This document shows positions 26,942 to 35,400 of a stretch of 64,000 nt of DNA, one piece after another (the first letter of the stretch is position 1; every line of letters begins with the position of its first letter). Below the pieces are notes generated by a model that was given only the letters and a program-made list of their open reading frames with translations, did no database searches and was not told the origin of the DNA. The DNA is from JAWKTM01 sp041399085 (lineage in GTDB: Bacteria > Planctomycetota > Planctomycetia > Pirellulales > Pirellulaceae): contig JAWKTM010000023.1 of assembly GCA_041399085.1 (NCBI GenBank), forward strand, positions 37,333 to 101,332. The letters are read 5' to 3'. The position numbers and the translations under genes are program-made.

Positions 26942-27290
26942 GGCGATGCTCCTTCATTGGAACTGGCGGGACTGGAAGGTCATTGCAGGACCGGAGTCGC
27001 TATCACCGGGCCAAAACGTCATTTGCCTGTTCGCAAGTCGCAGCAAAAGCGTCGCTAACGATTGCTAGGAAAAGAGTTACAAAACGTTATCGACGACGTG
27101 ACGGATTTGGGGGCGAGTGCCGACACGCATCGAGTGTGTCATCGTGGTGATAACAAGGCGAACACTTTGATGACTGCCAGTCGGTCGTTGTTCGTCGAAA
27201 GCAAGAGTCGCTTCGATCGCGTCCGGGCGGCAGGATGCGGTCGGGAAGCGCGGACTCGCTTGCTCCAGAGTTCGGCCGAACGGGTGCTTA

Positions 27291-27420
27291 AGCGATCGGC
27301 AGCGAAATTTTTACCTACCGATGCTGGCAGCATCGGCCACATGGTGGACGCTGGCAACATCGGCCACGTGGTGGACGCTGCCAGCGTCCCAACGAGTACA
27401 TTCTCATCTGCCGCTCGCCT
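27291..27420. repeat. Dispersed ~125-bp repeat, copy 2
   Basis: Nearly the same as 7786-7915, including both palindromes with the GCTGsCAGC core (the first at about 27319-27335). Its last bases abut the stop of glpD on the minus strand, while copy 1 starts at the stop of a plus-strand gene. Small internal differences lie between the palindromes. The 26942-27290 part of this gap shows no gene and should hold the promoter of the Cys/His protein. Confidence 0.75.
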
Positions 27421-29003
27421 TAGGACTCGCCGTTGCCGATTGAATAGTCCGCTGCGATCGAAGTGAACGCGCGAACTTGCTCAGCCTGCCATGCGGCGTC
27501 GCGTCCCAGTTCACGCGACAGCCAATTCGCGACGCTCGGCGCGGCCTCGATCGCAGCGGATGCATCCAGCAGCAAGCCGCGGCTGCGTCGTGCCAGCACA
27601 TCGTCGACCGTGCGAGCCATTTCGTGGCGAGCGGCCCAGACGACTTCAGCGGCCGTCAGCGACAATCGCGGGTGAAGCATCTCAGCCAACGCCGAATCCG
27701 CGGCAGCGAGTTCCCCGATCAACGCCGCGTCGGTTCCGTAAACACGCCAAGCTGCTCGCGGCGGCGCGTCATCCGTTGCACCGTGAAGCGGCAGGTCGTG
27801 CGTGCGGCAACCACGCGCGGCGAGCCCACCGAGTTTTGCGGCCTGGTCGACGCATTTCTCGGCCATGTGGCGATACGTCGTCCACTTGCCGCCCGCGATC
27901 GTGATGAGTCCAGACGTTGATGTACGGATCACATGATCGCGAGCCAGCTTAGCCGTCTTCTTCACTATGTCGCTACGAACCAATGGGCGAATGCCGGCAA
28001 AGATACTGCGGATATCGGGGCGAGTTGGCTCGCGCGTCAAATACCCGGCCGTGGTCTCCAGCAGGAAATCAATCTCATCGTCCCGCGCCTTCGGCTCTAA
28101 CAGGATTCCATCGCTTTCATCGACCTGCGTATCGGTGGTTCCGATCAGCGTCGCGTTGTGCCAAGGAATCGCGAACATCAGCCGGCCGTCACGCGTTTTC
28201 GGCACCAGCAACGCCGCATCGCCGGGCAAGAAATCGCGGTCCAGCACGAGATGGATTCCCTGACTGGGCGCGATCATTGGGCGGCTCGTCGGATCGTCAA
28301 AGGCTCGCACGCTGTCGGCAAAGGGGCCGGTGGCGTTGATAACGACGCGAGCTTGCACCATCCATTCGCGTCCCGATTCGTGGTCCAGCACGCACGCGCC
28401 GTTGATTTGTCCCGCGTCGGACTTCGCCAATCTCACGACCGACACATAGTTGGCCAACGTCGCTCCCTGTTCGGCCGCCGTGCGAGCCATCGCGATTAAC
28501 AGGCGAGCGTCATCGAATTGGCCATCGTGGTACAAAACCGCGCCGCGAAGTCGCTCGGTCCTTAGCGTGGGAATGCGCCGCTGCGCTTCGTCGCAACTCA
28601 ACCAGCGCGACGCTCCGAAATTCAGCCGGCCCGCCAGCAAGTCGTACAGCTTCAGGCCGACTCGGTATTTCCAACGTTCGGCCGAGCCAAATGTCGGCAC
28701 TAGCAATTCGAGATCGCTCACCAAATGCGGTGCGTTCTGGCGGAGCCGTCCGCGTTCTCGCAACGCCTCGAACACCAGCGACAGATGCCCTTGCTGCAAG
28801 TAACGCACGCCGCCGTGAATCAGCTTCGTGCTGCGGCTGGACGTCCCTTTGCCAAAATCGCTGCCCTCGACCAACGCCACGCGGTAGCCGCGCGAGGCCG
28901 CGTCGATCGCGATCCCCACGCCGGTCGCTCCGCCGCCTATGACCAGCATGTCCCACACGATCGTGGTGTCGGACAAACGTTCGATCATCTCGGCGCGGTT
29001 CAA
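27420..29003 (-). CDS. glpD: Glycerol-3-phosphate dehydrogenase GlpD
   Basis: 527 residues. FAD-dependent enzyme that oxidises sn-glycerol-3-phosphate to dihydroxyacetone phosphate and passes electrons to quinone at the membrane. The FAD fold opens DMLVIGGGATGVGIAIDA; the family signatures GTSSRSTKLIHGGVRYLQQ, IHLVLDRDFLP and the substrate region SIFAGIRPLVRS are all present, as is TIAGGKWTTYRHMAE. The C-terminal domain (about 420-527) is the usual helical cap. It diverges from hscC, with about 175 bases between. No glpF or glpK is near. Confidence 0.94.
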   Translation of the reverse strand: MNRAEMIERLSDTTIVWDMLVIGGGATGVGIAIDAASRGYRVALVEGSDFGKGTSSRSTKLIHGGVRYLQQGHLSLVFEALRERGRLRQNAPHLVSDLELLVPTFGSAERWKYRVGLKLYDLLAGRLNFGASRWLSCDEAQRRIPTLRTERLRGAVLYHDGQFDDARLLIAMARTAAEQGATLANYVSVVRLAKSDAGQINGACVLDHESGREWMVQARVVINATGPFADSVRAFDDPTSRPMIAPSQGIHLVLDRDFLPGDAALLVPKTRDGRLMFAIPWHNATLIGTTDTQVDESDGILLEPKARDDEIDFLLETTAGYLTREPTRPDIRSIFAGIRPLVRSDIVKKTAKLARDHVIRTSTSGLITIAGGKWTTYRHMAEKCVDQAAKLGGLAARGCRTHDLPLHGATDDAPPRAAWRVYGTDAALIGELAAADSALAEMLHPRLSLTAAEVVWAARHEMARTVDDVLARRSRGLLLDASAAIEAAPSVANWLSRELGRDAAWQAEQVRAFTSIAADYSIGNGES

Positions 29004-29178
29004 CAGATTGGCTCCTTTTGGTGAATGGATCGACGCGGCGTTTGAGCCCCCTGTCCGTTGCCCGCGACTTGAACATCAACCACAATGCGGATGGCTTCGT
29101 CGCCCGGATGCCTCTGGTGGCTTTCGGGGTTCACGCATCTTATCGCTTCGCGTCACTCTCTCGCAGGATACCTCGTCG

Positions 29179-30912
29179 ATGATTATCGGCATTGATTTGG
29201 GAACCACCCACAGTGTCGCCGCACATATGACTGCCGAAGGTCCGCGTCTGATTCCCAACGCGCTGGGCGAAACGCTGACGCCGTCGGTTGTGGGCTTCGA
29301 GCCCGATGGCAAAGTGCTGATTGGGCGAGCTGCCCTCGAGTATCGCGTGACGCATCCCGAGCGTTGCGCGTCGTTGTTCAAACGTCACATGGGAACGGAT
29401 TGGAAATTCACGCTGGACGGCAAATCGTACACACCCGAGCAGCTTTCGAGTTTGGTGCTGCGAGCGTTGAAGGACGACGCCGAGGCGTTGTTGGGGCAGT
29501 CAATCGAGGACGCCGTGATTACCGTCCCGGCCTATTTCAGCGATCCCCAACGCAAAGCCACGATGCGAGCCGGCCATCTCGCGGGACTGGACGTGCGGCG
29601 AATCATCAACGAACCGACCGCCGCCGCGATCGCCTACGGTTTGCACGAAGCCGACAGTGACAAGATCGTGGTCGTATTCGATCTGGGAGGCGGGACGTTC
29701 GACGTGTCGGTTGTCGAGTTGTTCGAGGGAGCGATCGAAGTGCGGTCGTCGTCCGGAGAAAGCTTTCTCGGCGGCGAAGACTTCACGCGTACGCTGGCCG
29801 CGCGGGTCATGGAATCACAAGGTTTGTTGTTCGAACGAACGGAGTTGGAAGCTCCGCTGCTGGTGTCGCGGATGATCCAACAAGCGGAACTGGCGAAACG
29901 GCAACTCACGCGTGGCGAAACGGCCGTGATGCGAGTGCCGAATCGGGCGGGCGAGTTGCAGGAGGATTCGCCGCAAGTTCGCGTGACTCGCGAGCAATTT
30001 CAACAATGGACCGAGCACACTTTGGCTCGGATCGAGCTGCCGATTCGCCGTGCCTTGGGCGACGCGCAATTGCGCCGCACGGATATCAACGAAGTCATTT
30101 TGGTCGGCGGAGCCACACGGATGCCGGCCGTCGCGCAGCGGGTGACCGAGCTGTTCGCCCAGGCGCCGCATAGTCGGCTGAATCCTGATGAAGTCGTGGC
30201 GTTGGGTGCGGCGGTTCAAGCCGGTTTGATCGGCCGCGACGAGAGCCTGGAAGATGTGGTGGTGACCGACGTGGCTCCGTTCACGCTGGGCGTCGAGATA
30301 ACGAAGCAGATCGGAGCCGAGTTGCGGCCGGGTTACTTCAACCCCGTCATCAACCGCAACACCACGATTCCCGTTAGCCGCGTCGATCGGCTTTCGACGT
30401 TGCGAGCGAATCAGACCGAGGTTCGGGTGAAGGTCTACCAGGGCGAGAGCCGCAAGGTGCAGGACAATCTGCTGCTGGGCGAATTCGTGGTGAAAGACAT
30501 TCCGCGTGGGCCGGCTGGTCAGGAGATTGACGTGCGTTTCACCTACGACCTGAACGGCGTGCTGGAAGTCGAAGCCACGGTCGTGGAAACGCAGAAGAAA
30601 TCGTCGATCGTCATCACTCAGCACGCTCGCGGATTGACCGAACAGCAGATCGCTCGGGCCATCGACGAAATGCAAACAATGAAGACACACCCGCGCGAAG
30701 AGACGGCCAATCGATTTCTACTGAAGCGGGCCGAACGCATCTATCGCGAGCTGCCATTGATGGATCGCGAAATGCTGGCCGACGTCATGGACGGCTTCGA
30801 AACGGCGCTCGACATGCAAGACCAAGAAGTGATCGAACGCTTTCGGCTGGAGCTGGAAATGTTCCTCAGCCGCTATGAAGCGGATGACGTGGAAGACGAC
30901 GCCGAGTGGTGA
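29179..30912 (+). CDS. hscC: Hsp70-family chaperone HscC-like
   Basis: 577 residues, the length of HscC and shorter than DnaK because the C-terminal lid is small. The nucleotide domain is complete: IIGIDLGTTHSVAAHMT, ITVPAYFSDPQRKAT, VVVFDLGGGTFDVSVVEL and ILVGGATRMPAVAQR. The substrate domain has the HscC-type ERNTTVPVSR-like stretch NRNTTIPVSRVDRLSTL and RFTYDLNGVLEVEA. The ATG at 29179 gives the natural start; upstream codons belong to another frame. No J-protein or GrpE gene lies beside it. It probably folds a limited set of clients. Confidence 0.92.
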   Translation: MIIGIDLGTTHSVAAHMTAEGPRLIPNALGETLTPSVVGFEPDGKVLIGRAALEYRVTHPERCASLFKRHMGTDWKFTLDGKSYTPEQLSSLVLRALKDDAEALLGQSIEDAVITVPAYFSDPQRKATMRAGHLAGLDVRRIINEPTAAAIAYGLHEADSDKIVVVFDLGGGTFDVSVVELFEGAIEVRSSSGESFLGGEDFTRTLAARVMESQGLLFERTELEAPLLVSRMIQQAELAKRQLTRGETAVMRVPNRAGELQEDSPQVRVTREQFQQWTEHTLARIELPIRRALGDAQLRRTDINEVILVGGATRMPAVAQRVTELFAQAPHSRLNPDEVVALGAAVQAGLIGRDESLEDVVVTDVAPFTLGVEITKQIGAELRPGYFNPVINRNTTIPVSRVDRLSTLRANQTEVRVKVYQGESRKVQDNLLLGEFVVKDIPRGPAGQEIDVRFTYDLNGVLEVEATVVETQKKSSIVITQHARGLTEQQIARAIDEMQTMKTHPREETANRFLLKRAERIYRELPLMDREMLADVMDGFETALDMQDQEVIERFRLELEMFLSRYEADDVEDDAEW

Positions 30913-31012
30913 GCGGTCTTGCCGGGCCCATTTAGAATTGCGAGCGTCTTGCGGTAGTCTCGCTTGCAAGTCCGACGTGGATATTTAGCTTGCCAGGGCG
31001 TCGTGTCCGCTG

Positions 31013-31435
31013 CTACTCATCCGCGGGCAACAATTGGAAATGCGAAAACGCTGTCGATTGAACCACGCGAAAGTGACGTTGGTCGAAAGTAAATAGTCGC
31101 TGTACGCCCAGCTTTTCCGCGGTAACGACGACGGATGAATCCGAGAACCCCAAAGGCAAGTCCCGATACTGTTCCATTAGCGTTCGGCACTTGGATAGGT
31201 CAGCCAGCGAAAGCTGCTGAACGGAAAATACACCGGCTTCGACGGTTCGCATGAAATCGAGCGCTGCGTCCATTCCCAGGCGAGAAGTTAGCAAATAGTC
31301 GATTTCCGCCAGCAACACGACCGGCAAGAAGAGCTCGCCCACTTCCGAACGGAAGATTCGTACGGCTTCCAAATGATTCTCATCATCCGAGTCGTAGAGA
31401 GCATAGATCGCTCCGGTATCACACACTATTGCCAT
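31013..31435 (-). CDS. vapC: PIN-domain toxin (VapC-like)
   Basis: 140 residues, with the PIN ribonuclease acids in order: IVCDTGAIYALYD (first Asp), LLAEIDYLL (Glu), GFSDSSVVV (Asp) and FTFDQRHF (last Asp). Such toxins cut tRNA or rRNA and are held by the paired antitoxin. The gene overlaps the ribbon-helix-helix gene by 10 bases, as in vapBC operons, and is downstream of it. Target RNA unknown. Confidence 0.85.
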   Translation of the reverse strand: MAIVCDTGAIYALYDSDDENHLEAVRIFRSEVGELFLPVVLLAEIDYLLTSRLGMDAALDFMRTVEAGVFSVQQLSLADLSKCRTLMEQYRDLPLGFSDSSVVVTAEKLGVQRLFTFDQRHFRVVQSTAFSHFQLLPADE

Positions 31436-31659
31436 TCACCCTTCCTTGCGTCTTCACGGAGGATTTCACGAGCTCGCTGCGAAACGTCTTTATGGCCGCT
31501 GCGGTATTGTCCCATTCCAACGCCCAGCGGACGCATTGTCCCCGTTAGGTGAGTCACCGCTTCGACCACAATGTCTTCCGGCGTTCGCCGCTGTACCTCG
31601 GCAAGCTGTCGAAGCTTGGCGATTGTGTCTTCATCAAGTTGCACTGTGATGGCCGTCAT
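31426..31659 (-). CDS. vapB: Ribbon-helix-helix antitoxin (VapB-like)
   Basis: 77 residues. The N-terminal AITVQLDEDTIAKLRQLAEV and following helix RTPEDIVVEAVTHL are a CopG/MetJ-type DNA-binding fold. The C-terminal part (SQRAREILREDARKGEWQ) is the toxin-contact tail. The ATG at 31659 follows GAGGCAACATT. Translation continues into the PIN gene by overlap. It should bind its own promoter upstream, near 31670-31730. Confidence 0.82.
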   Translation of the reverse strand: MTAITVQLDEDTIAKLRQLAEVQRRTPEDIVVEAVTHLTGTMRPLGVGMGQYRSGHKDVSQRAREILREDARKGEWQ

Positions 31660-31735
31660 AATGTTGCCTCTTTCTGGCGTGGAGTTGAACCTAGATCACG
31701 TCGTTTGGCAGGTGTTAGGCTGACGCCACCTTATT

Positions 31736-33157
31736 CTACGTCCACCGCGTCGTAACTTTCTTCGACTGCGTCCAGAAGTGAATCGACGCCTTGCCGGTGA
31801 TGTCGCCGACACCGAAACGGCTGTCGTTCCAGCCGCCGAAGCCGAACGGTTCGCGAGGCACCGGCACACCGATGTTTACCCCGATCATGCCGGCGCTCGC
31901 ACGCTCGGCCACGCGCCGAGCCGCTTCGCCATCGCGAGTGAAAACGGCCGCCGCGTTGCCGTAAGGCGAATCGTTCTCGATCGCCAAAGCTTCGTCGATG
32001 CTGCCAGTGCGAATGATCGCCAGCACCGGGCCGAAGACTTCCTCGCGAGCGATCTTCATCTCCGGCCGCACGTTGTCGATCACGGTCGGACCGACGTAAA
32101 AGCCACCCTCGCAACCACGCACCGTCGCGCCCCGCCCGTCCACCAGAACACGAGCTCCCGCCGCTTCGGCCTCGCCGATATATCGCTCGATCCGCTGCTT
32201 GCTTCCAGCGAAATCACGGCCCGAGATTCTCGCCGTCATTCGCCGAGCTTCTTCGCAAATCTGCCGAATGATTGGATCGACATCGCCCACGGCCAACATC
32301 GAAGCCGCCGCCATGCAACGCTGGCCCGCGCATCAAGCCATCGAAGCCGTCGCGTTGATGGCCGTTTGTTCGATATCCGCGTCGGGCAACACGACCAAAT
32401 GGTTCTTCGCTCCGCCCAAAGCCAGCACGCGTTTGCCATTCCCCGTGCCTCGCACATAAACGCTTCGCGCGGCGGTGGTCGAGCCCACAAACGTCATGGC
32501 CGCGATTCCCGGATGGTGGGGTCTGCGTCCACCACTCGGCGATCGCCATGCACGACACGAAAGCCCCGGCAGCAAACCCGCTTCGGCCAGCAGCCGCGCG
32601 GGTCCAATCGGCGGCTCAGCGGCACTTTCTCGACGGCTTCAATATCAAACAATTGCCCAAACACAAGGCGATCGGCACGGTCCAATGCGGCACCATCATC
32701 GGAAAATTGAACGGCGTGACCGAAGCCACCACGCCCAGCGGCGCGTGCTGCACGCGGCACTCGATGCCCGGACTCACCTCCAACACTTCGCCGGTCGTCA
32801 ACTGTGGCAGCGAACAAGCGAACTCGGTCACCTCGATCGCCTTGGCCACTTCGGCGTGACCCTCTTCCAACGTCTTGCCGTTCTCCTCGTGGACGATTTC
32901 GGCCAAGCGATCGAAGTTGCGTTCGAGCAGTTGGCGATAGGCGTGAAGACCTGCGACCGTTCCTTGATCGTGCGGCCCGACCATTCTGGAAAAGCTCGCC
33001 GAGCCGCCGCGACGGCGCCGTCCAACGTGGCGGCATCCGAAGCCGGCACGCGCGACAACAACGATCCATCCAACGGCGAGACGACATCCAGATGTTCGCC
33101 CGAGAACGAATCGCACGCGCTGAGACATAGTTGCGAAGCGGCGGATACTTCATACAT
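31736..33157 (-). pseudogene. mmsA: Frameshifted methylmalonate-semialdehyde-type dehydrogenase
   Basis: An aldehyde dehydrogenase in at least four frames. From the ATG at 33157: DVVSPLDGSLLSRVPASDAA and AFPEWSGRTIKERSQVF. The second frame gives LLERNFDRLAEIVHEENGKT, VTEFACSLPQLTTGEVL and VVASVTPFNFPMMVPHW. The third gives AAMTFVGSTTAARSVYVRG and KRVLALGGAKNHLVVLPDAD. The fourth has the catalytic-Cys sequence AGQRCMAAASM and runs to the stop at 31736 with IAREEVFGPVLAII and EPFGFGGWNDSRFG. The GQRCM and AKNHLVVLPDAD features point to the CoA-acylating MmsA family of valine and thymine breakdown. Every expected region exists, so the reading frame breaks may be errors. Confidence 0.78.
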
Positions 33158-33293
33158 TGACCTATCGGTTGGCTGGCGGAGTGACACGAACGGAGCCGTC
33201 ATTAAACAAACCATTAGTCGTTGGTTGGCTAACGTATCGAGCCAATCAATCCGATGCAACTCAACTCATCCTTCCCTCCGAACACTCGCCGCC
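33158..33293. promoter_or_regulatory. Divergent promoter region mmsA / permease
   Basis: 136 bases between the ATG of the mmsA-like gene (33157, minus) and that of the APC permease (33294, plus). It must contain two divergent promoters. I do not see a convincing -35/-10 pair or operator. Confidence 0.35.
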
Positions 33294-34771
33294 ATGAACA
33301 ACGACCACAAGACCGCTTCGAGCTCCAAGTTCGCCGCCACCAGGACCCTAAGGCGCGAGAAGTGGGCGTGTTCGGCGCGTGCGTGGGGCTCGATCGTCGG
33401 CACGGGCGTGTTCGTCAGCATCGGGATCGCGGCCGGGTGGCTGGGCCCGCCGTGGTGTTGGCCATCGCCGTCGCCGCGATCGTCGCCACTTGCAACGGCC
33501 TGAGCAGCGCGCAGCTCGCCCGCCAATTGCCCGGTCAGCGGCGGCACGTATGAGTACGGATATCGCTGGCTCTCGCCCCGACTCGGTTTCACGGCCGGCT
33601 GGATTTTCTTGTGTGCCAAGAGCACTCGGCCGCCACGGCCGCTTTGGGATTCGCCGGCTACGCACTGAATCTGTTGCAGTTGGACGACCAAGTCGGTCGA
33701 GCGCCCGTGGCCTTCGCCGCGGTGATCCTTCTCACCGGATTGCTGCTCGCCGGCCTTCGCCGCACGAACGCCGTCAACATCGCGATCGTCAGCGTCACGT
33801 TGCTGGCCCTGGCAACGTTTGTGGCCGCGGGCTTTCCCGCCGCTTGGCAATCGGCCGGCCAAAATCTGACGCCGTTGTTCGCTCCGGTGTCGTCCGACCA
33901 TTCGGCGATTGCGGGCTTTCTGCAAGCGTGTGCGTTGATGTTCGTCGCCTACACCGGCTACGGGCGGATCGCGACCTTGGGCGAGGAGATCACCGACCCG
34001 CGCCGCAACATTCCCCGAGCGATCATCGTCACGCTGCTGGTGTCGATGACGCTGTACATGGCGGTCGGAGCGGTGGCGATCGCCAGCGTCGGCGCGCCGG
34101 CGTTGTCCGAAGCGACCCGTGGCGAATCGGCGCCGCTGGCTATGGTCGCCGCGATTTGGAAGGCATGCCGGCCGTTCGCGTCGTGGTGGCGATCGGAGCC
34201 GTGACGGCGATGGTCGGCGTGCTGCTGAACTTGTTGCTGGGCCTATCGCGAGTCGCTTTGGCAATGGGGCGGCGAGCCGACTTGCCGCCGCTGCTCGGGC
34301 GACTAAACGAATCGACCGCCTCACCGACCGCCGCCGTCGTCTTCGTCGGCTTGGCGGTCCGCCGGTCTCACGTTGATCAGCGACGTGAAAGCCACGTGGT
34401 CGTTCGCTTCACGGTGTTGATCTACTATTCGCTGACGAATCTCACCGCTCTGCGATTGAACGCCCGCGAGCGCCTCTATCCCAAGTGGATTGCCGCCGTG
34501 GGCCTCGTCGCCTGCGCCTTTCTGGCTTTCTGGGTCCGAGCAGCAAGTCTGGCTGACCGGCCTCGCCCTCATCGCCGCCGGTCTGATCTGGCAACAAATG
34601 GCCCGACGCATTTGGCAGATAAGCCGAAGAGATGATGGCGTCCTCGCCTTTGCGGCCTGGCGTTTGCTCGGAAATGGCTCAGCCAAGTCGATTAAGGCAA
34701 TGGGGCGGTTGTTTCCGATAGCCAAAATCGGGTGCTGCGCGGTAGCGACGATGGTCGAACGAGTCCGTTGA
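33294..34771 (+). pseudogene. Frameshifted APC-family amino-acid permease
   Basis: Begins ATG at 33294; three or more frames are needed. Parts: SIVGTGVFVSIGIAAGW (the APC helix-1 unwound glycine motif), then in another frame a loop with SGGTYEYGYRWLSPRLG, then 33611-34204 with ALGFAGYALNLLQLDD, ACALMFVAYTGYGRIATLGEEI (conserved helix-6 region) and RAIIVTLLVSMTLYMAVG. A third frame follows with GVLLNLLLGLSRVALAMGRR and YYSLTNLTALRL, and a last one with VWLTGLALIAAGLIWQQMAR. A 12-helix cationic or neutral amino-acid transporter is inferred. The exact stop is uncertain, with 34635 as an alternative. Confidence 0.72.
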
Positions 34772-34835
34772 CGTAACTTGCTTATTGATGGGCCGTTACG
34801 GCATTTAATTTCGTGGGAACGGTCGATTGAAGCAA

Positions 34836-35100
34836 TGTAAGCTGCCATTGTGGCAGTGCGAGCTGCCATTACGGCAGTGTAAATGCGATTGAAGCGATGT
34901 TACATCCAGTGAATTGATGTAACGTTCGGTGCGCGCTGTAAGCTGCCATTGGCGGTGTAACGCGTGTCATTGAAGCGTGGTAGCTGCCATTGAGGCAGTG
35001 TAAGCTCGCGTTGACGCCCGTGAGCTGCCATTACGGCAGTGTAAGGTGCTGTTGAAGCGATGTAAGATGCCGTTGCGCGCGTGTAAGACGCCATTGAATG
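34836..35100. repeat. Array of ~13 hairpin units, ~21-bp period (left)
   Basis: Units follow the plan GTAAG-CTGCCA-TTG-TGGCAG-T. Stems change between units while pairing is kept: TGCCATTGTGGCA, TGCCATTACGGCA, GCGTTGACGC, GCCATTGAATGGC and TACATC...GATGTA. Some units (GCGATTGAAGCG) pair poorly. The period of 19-24 bases is irregular, so this is not CRISPR. Confidence 0.75.
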
Positions 35101-35156
35101 GCTTGTCAGGGCGACTTTAACTTGCGCGCGATGGCGTTGCGATTATGCGCGGGTTT

Positions 35157-35366
35157 GCTGGGGCTCGCTTCGCTCGATCCCAGGCTGCGCGCTCGGCAGA
35201 GTCTCCCGACCTCGCCGAAATCTCCGACCGCAGGTCTCCCCGCACCGCCTGGAGACCTGCGGTCAAAGACGTGCGGGGTCGGGAGACCCGCGCACAGCGC
35301 GTGTGACGTGCGGGGTCGGGAGACCCGCGCACAGCGCGCGGCTCGCTTTGCTCGACCCCAGGCACG
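35157..35366. repeat. Nested palindrome module (left)
   Basis: An inner pair CCGCAGGTCTCC / GGAGACCTGCGG (12 bp) is surrounded by further inverted parts such as GTCTCCCGACC with GGTCGGGAGAC. Direct copies of a GCTCGCTTCGCTCGA-type motif stand at both ends. Capable of a large cruciform. The same module exists in inverted orientation at 45952-46157. Confidence 0.72.
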
Positions 35367-35400
35367 TTACGACTGCGGGTGGACGGAAAGCCGCTTGACG

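Larger units (their letters stand above)
34820..35390. repeat. Long inverted repeat, left copy
   Basis: Matches 45935-46459 in inverted orientation at high but imperfect identity (for example GGTCGATTGAAGCAATG at 34821-34837 versus its complement ending the right copy). Outer part 34836-35100 is an array of ~21-bp hairpin units; inner part 35157-35366 is a nested palindrome bounded by two direct copies of a motif with core GCTCGCTTCGCTCGA. A 37-bp tandem duplication (31-bp unit plus spacer) lies at 35271-35338, only in this copy. No gene is recognised in 34772-35400 outside it. Confidence 0.82.

Noticed and set aside
34836..35100. CRISPR array
   Set aside because: Units are ~21 bp, vary in both stem and loop, have no spacers of constant length, and no cas genes are in the window.
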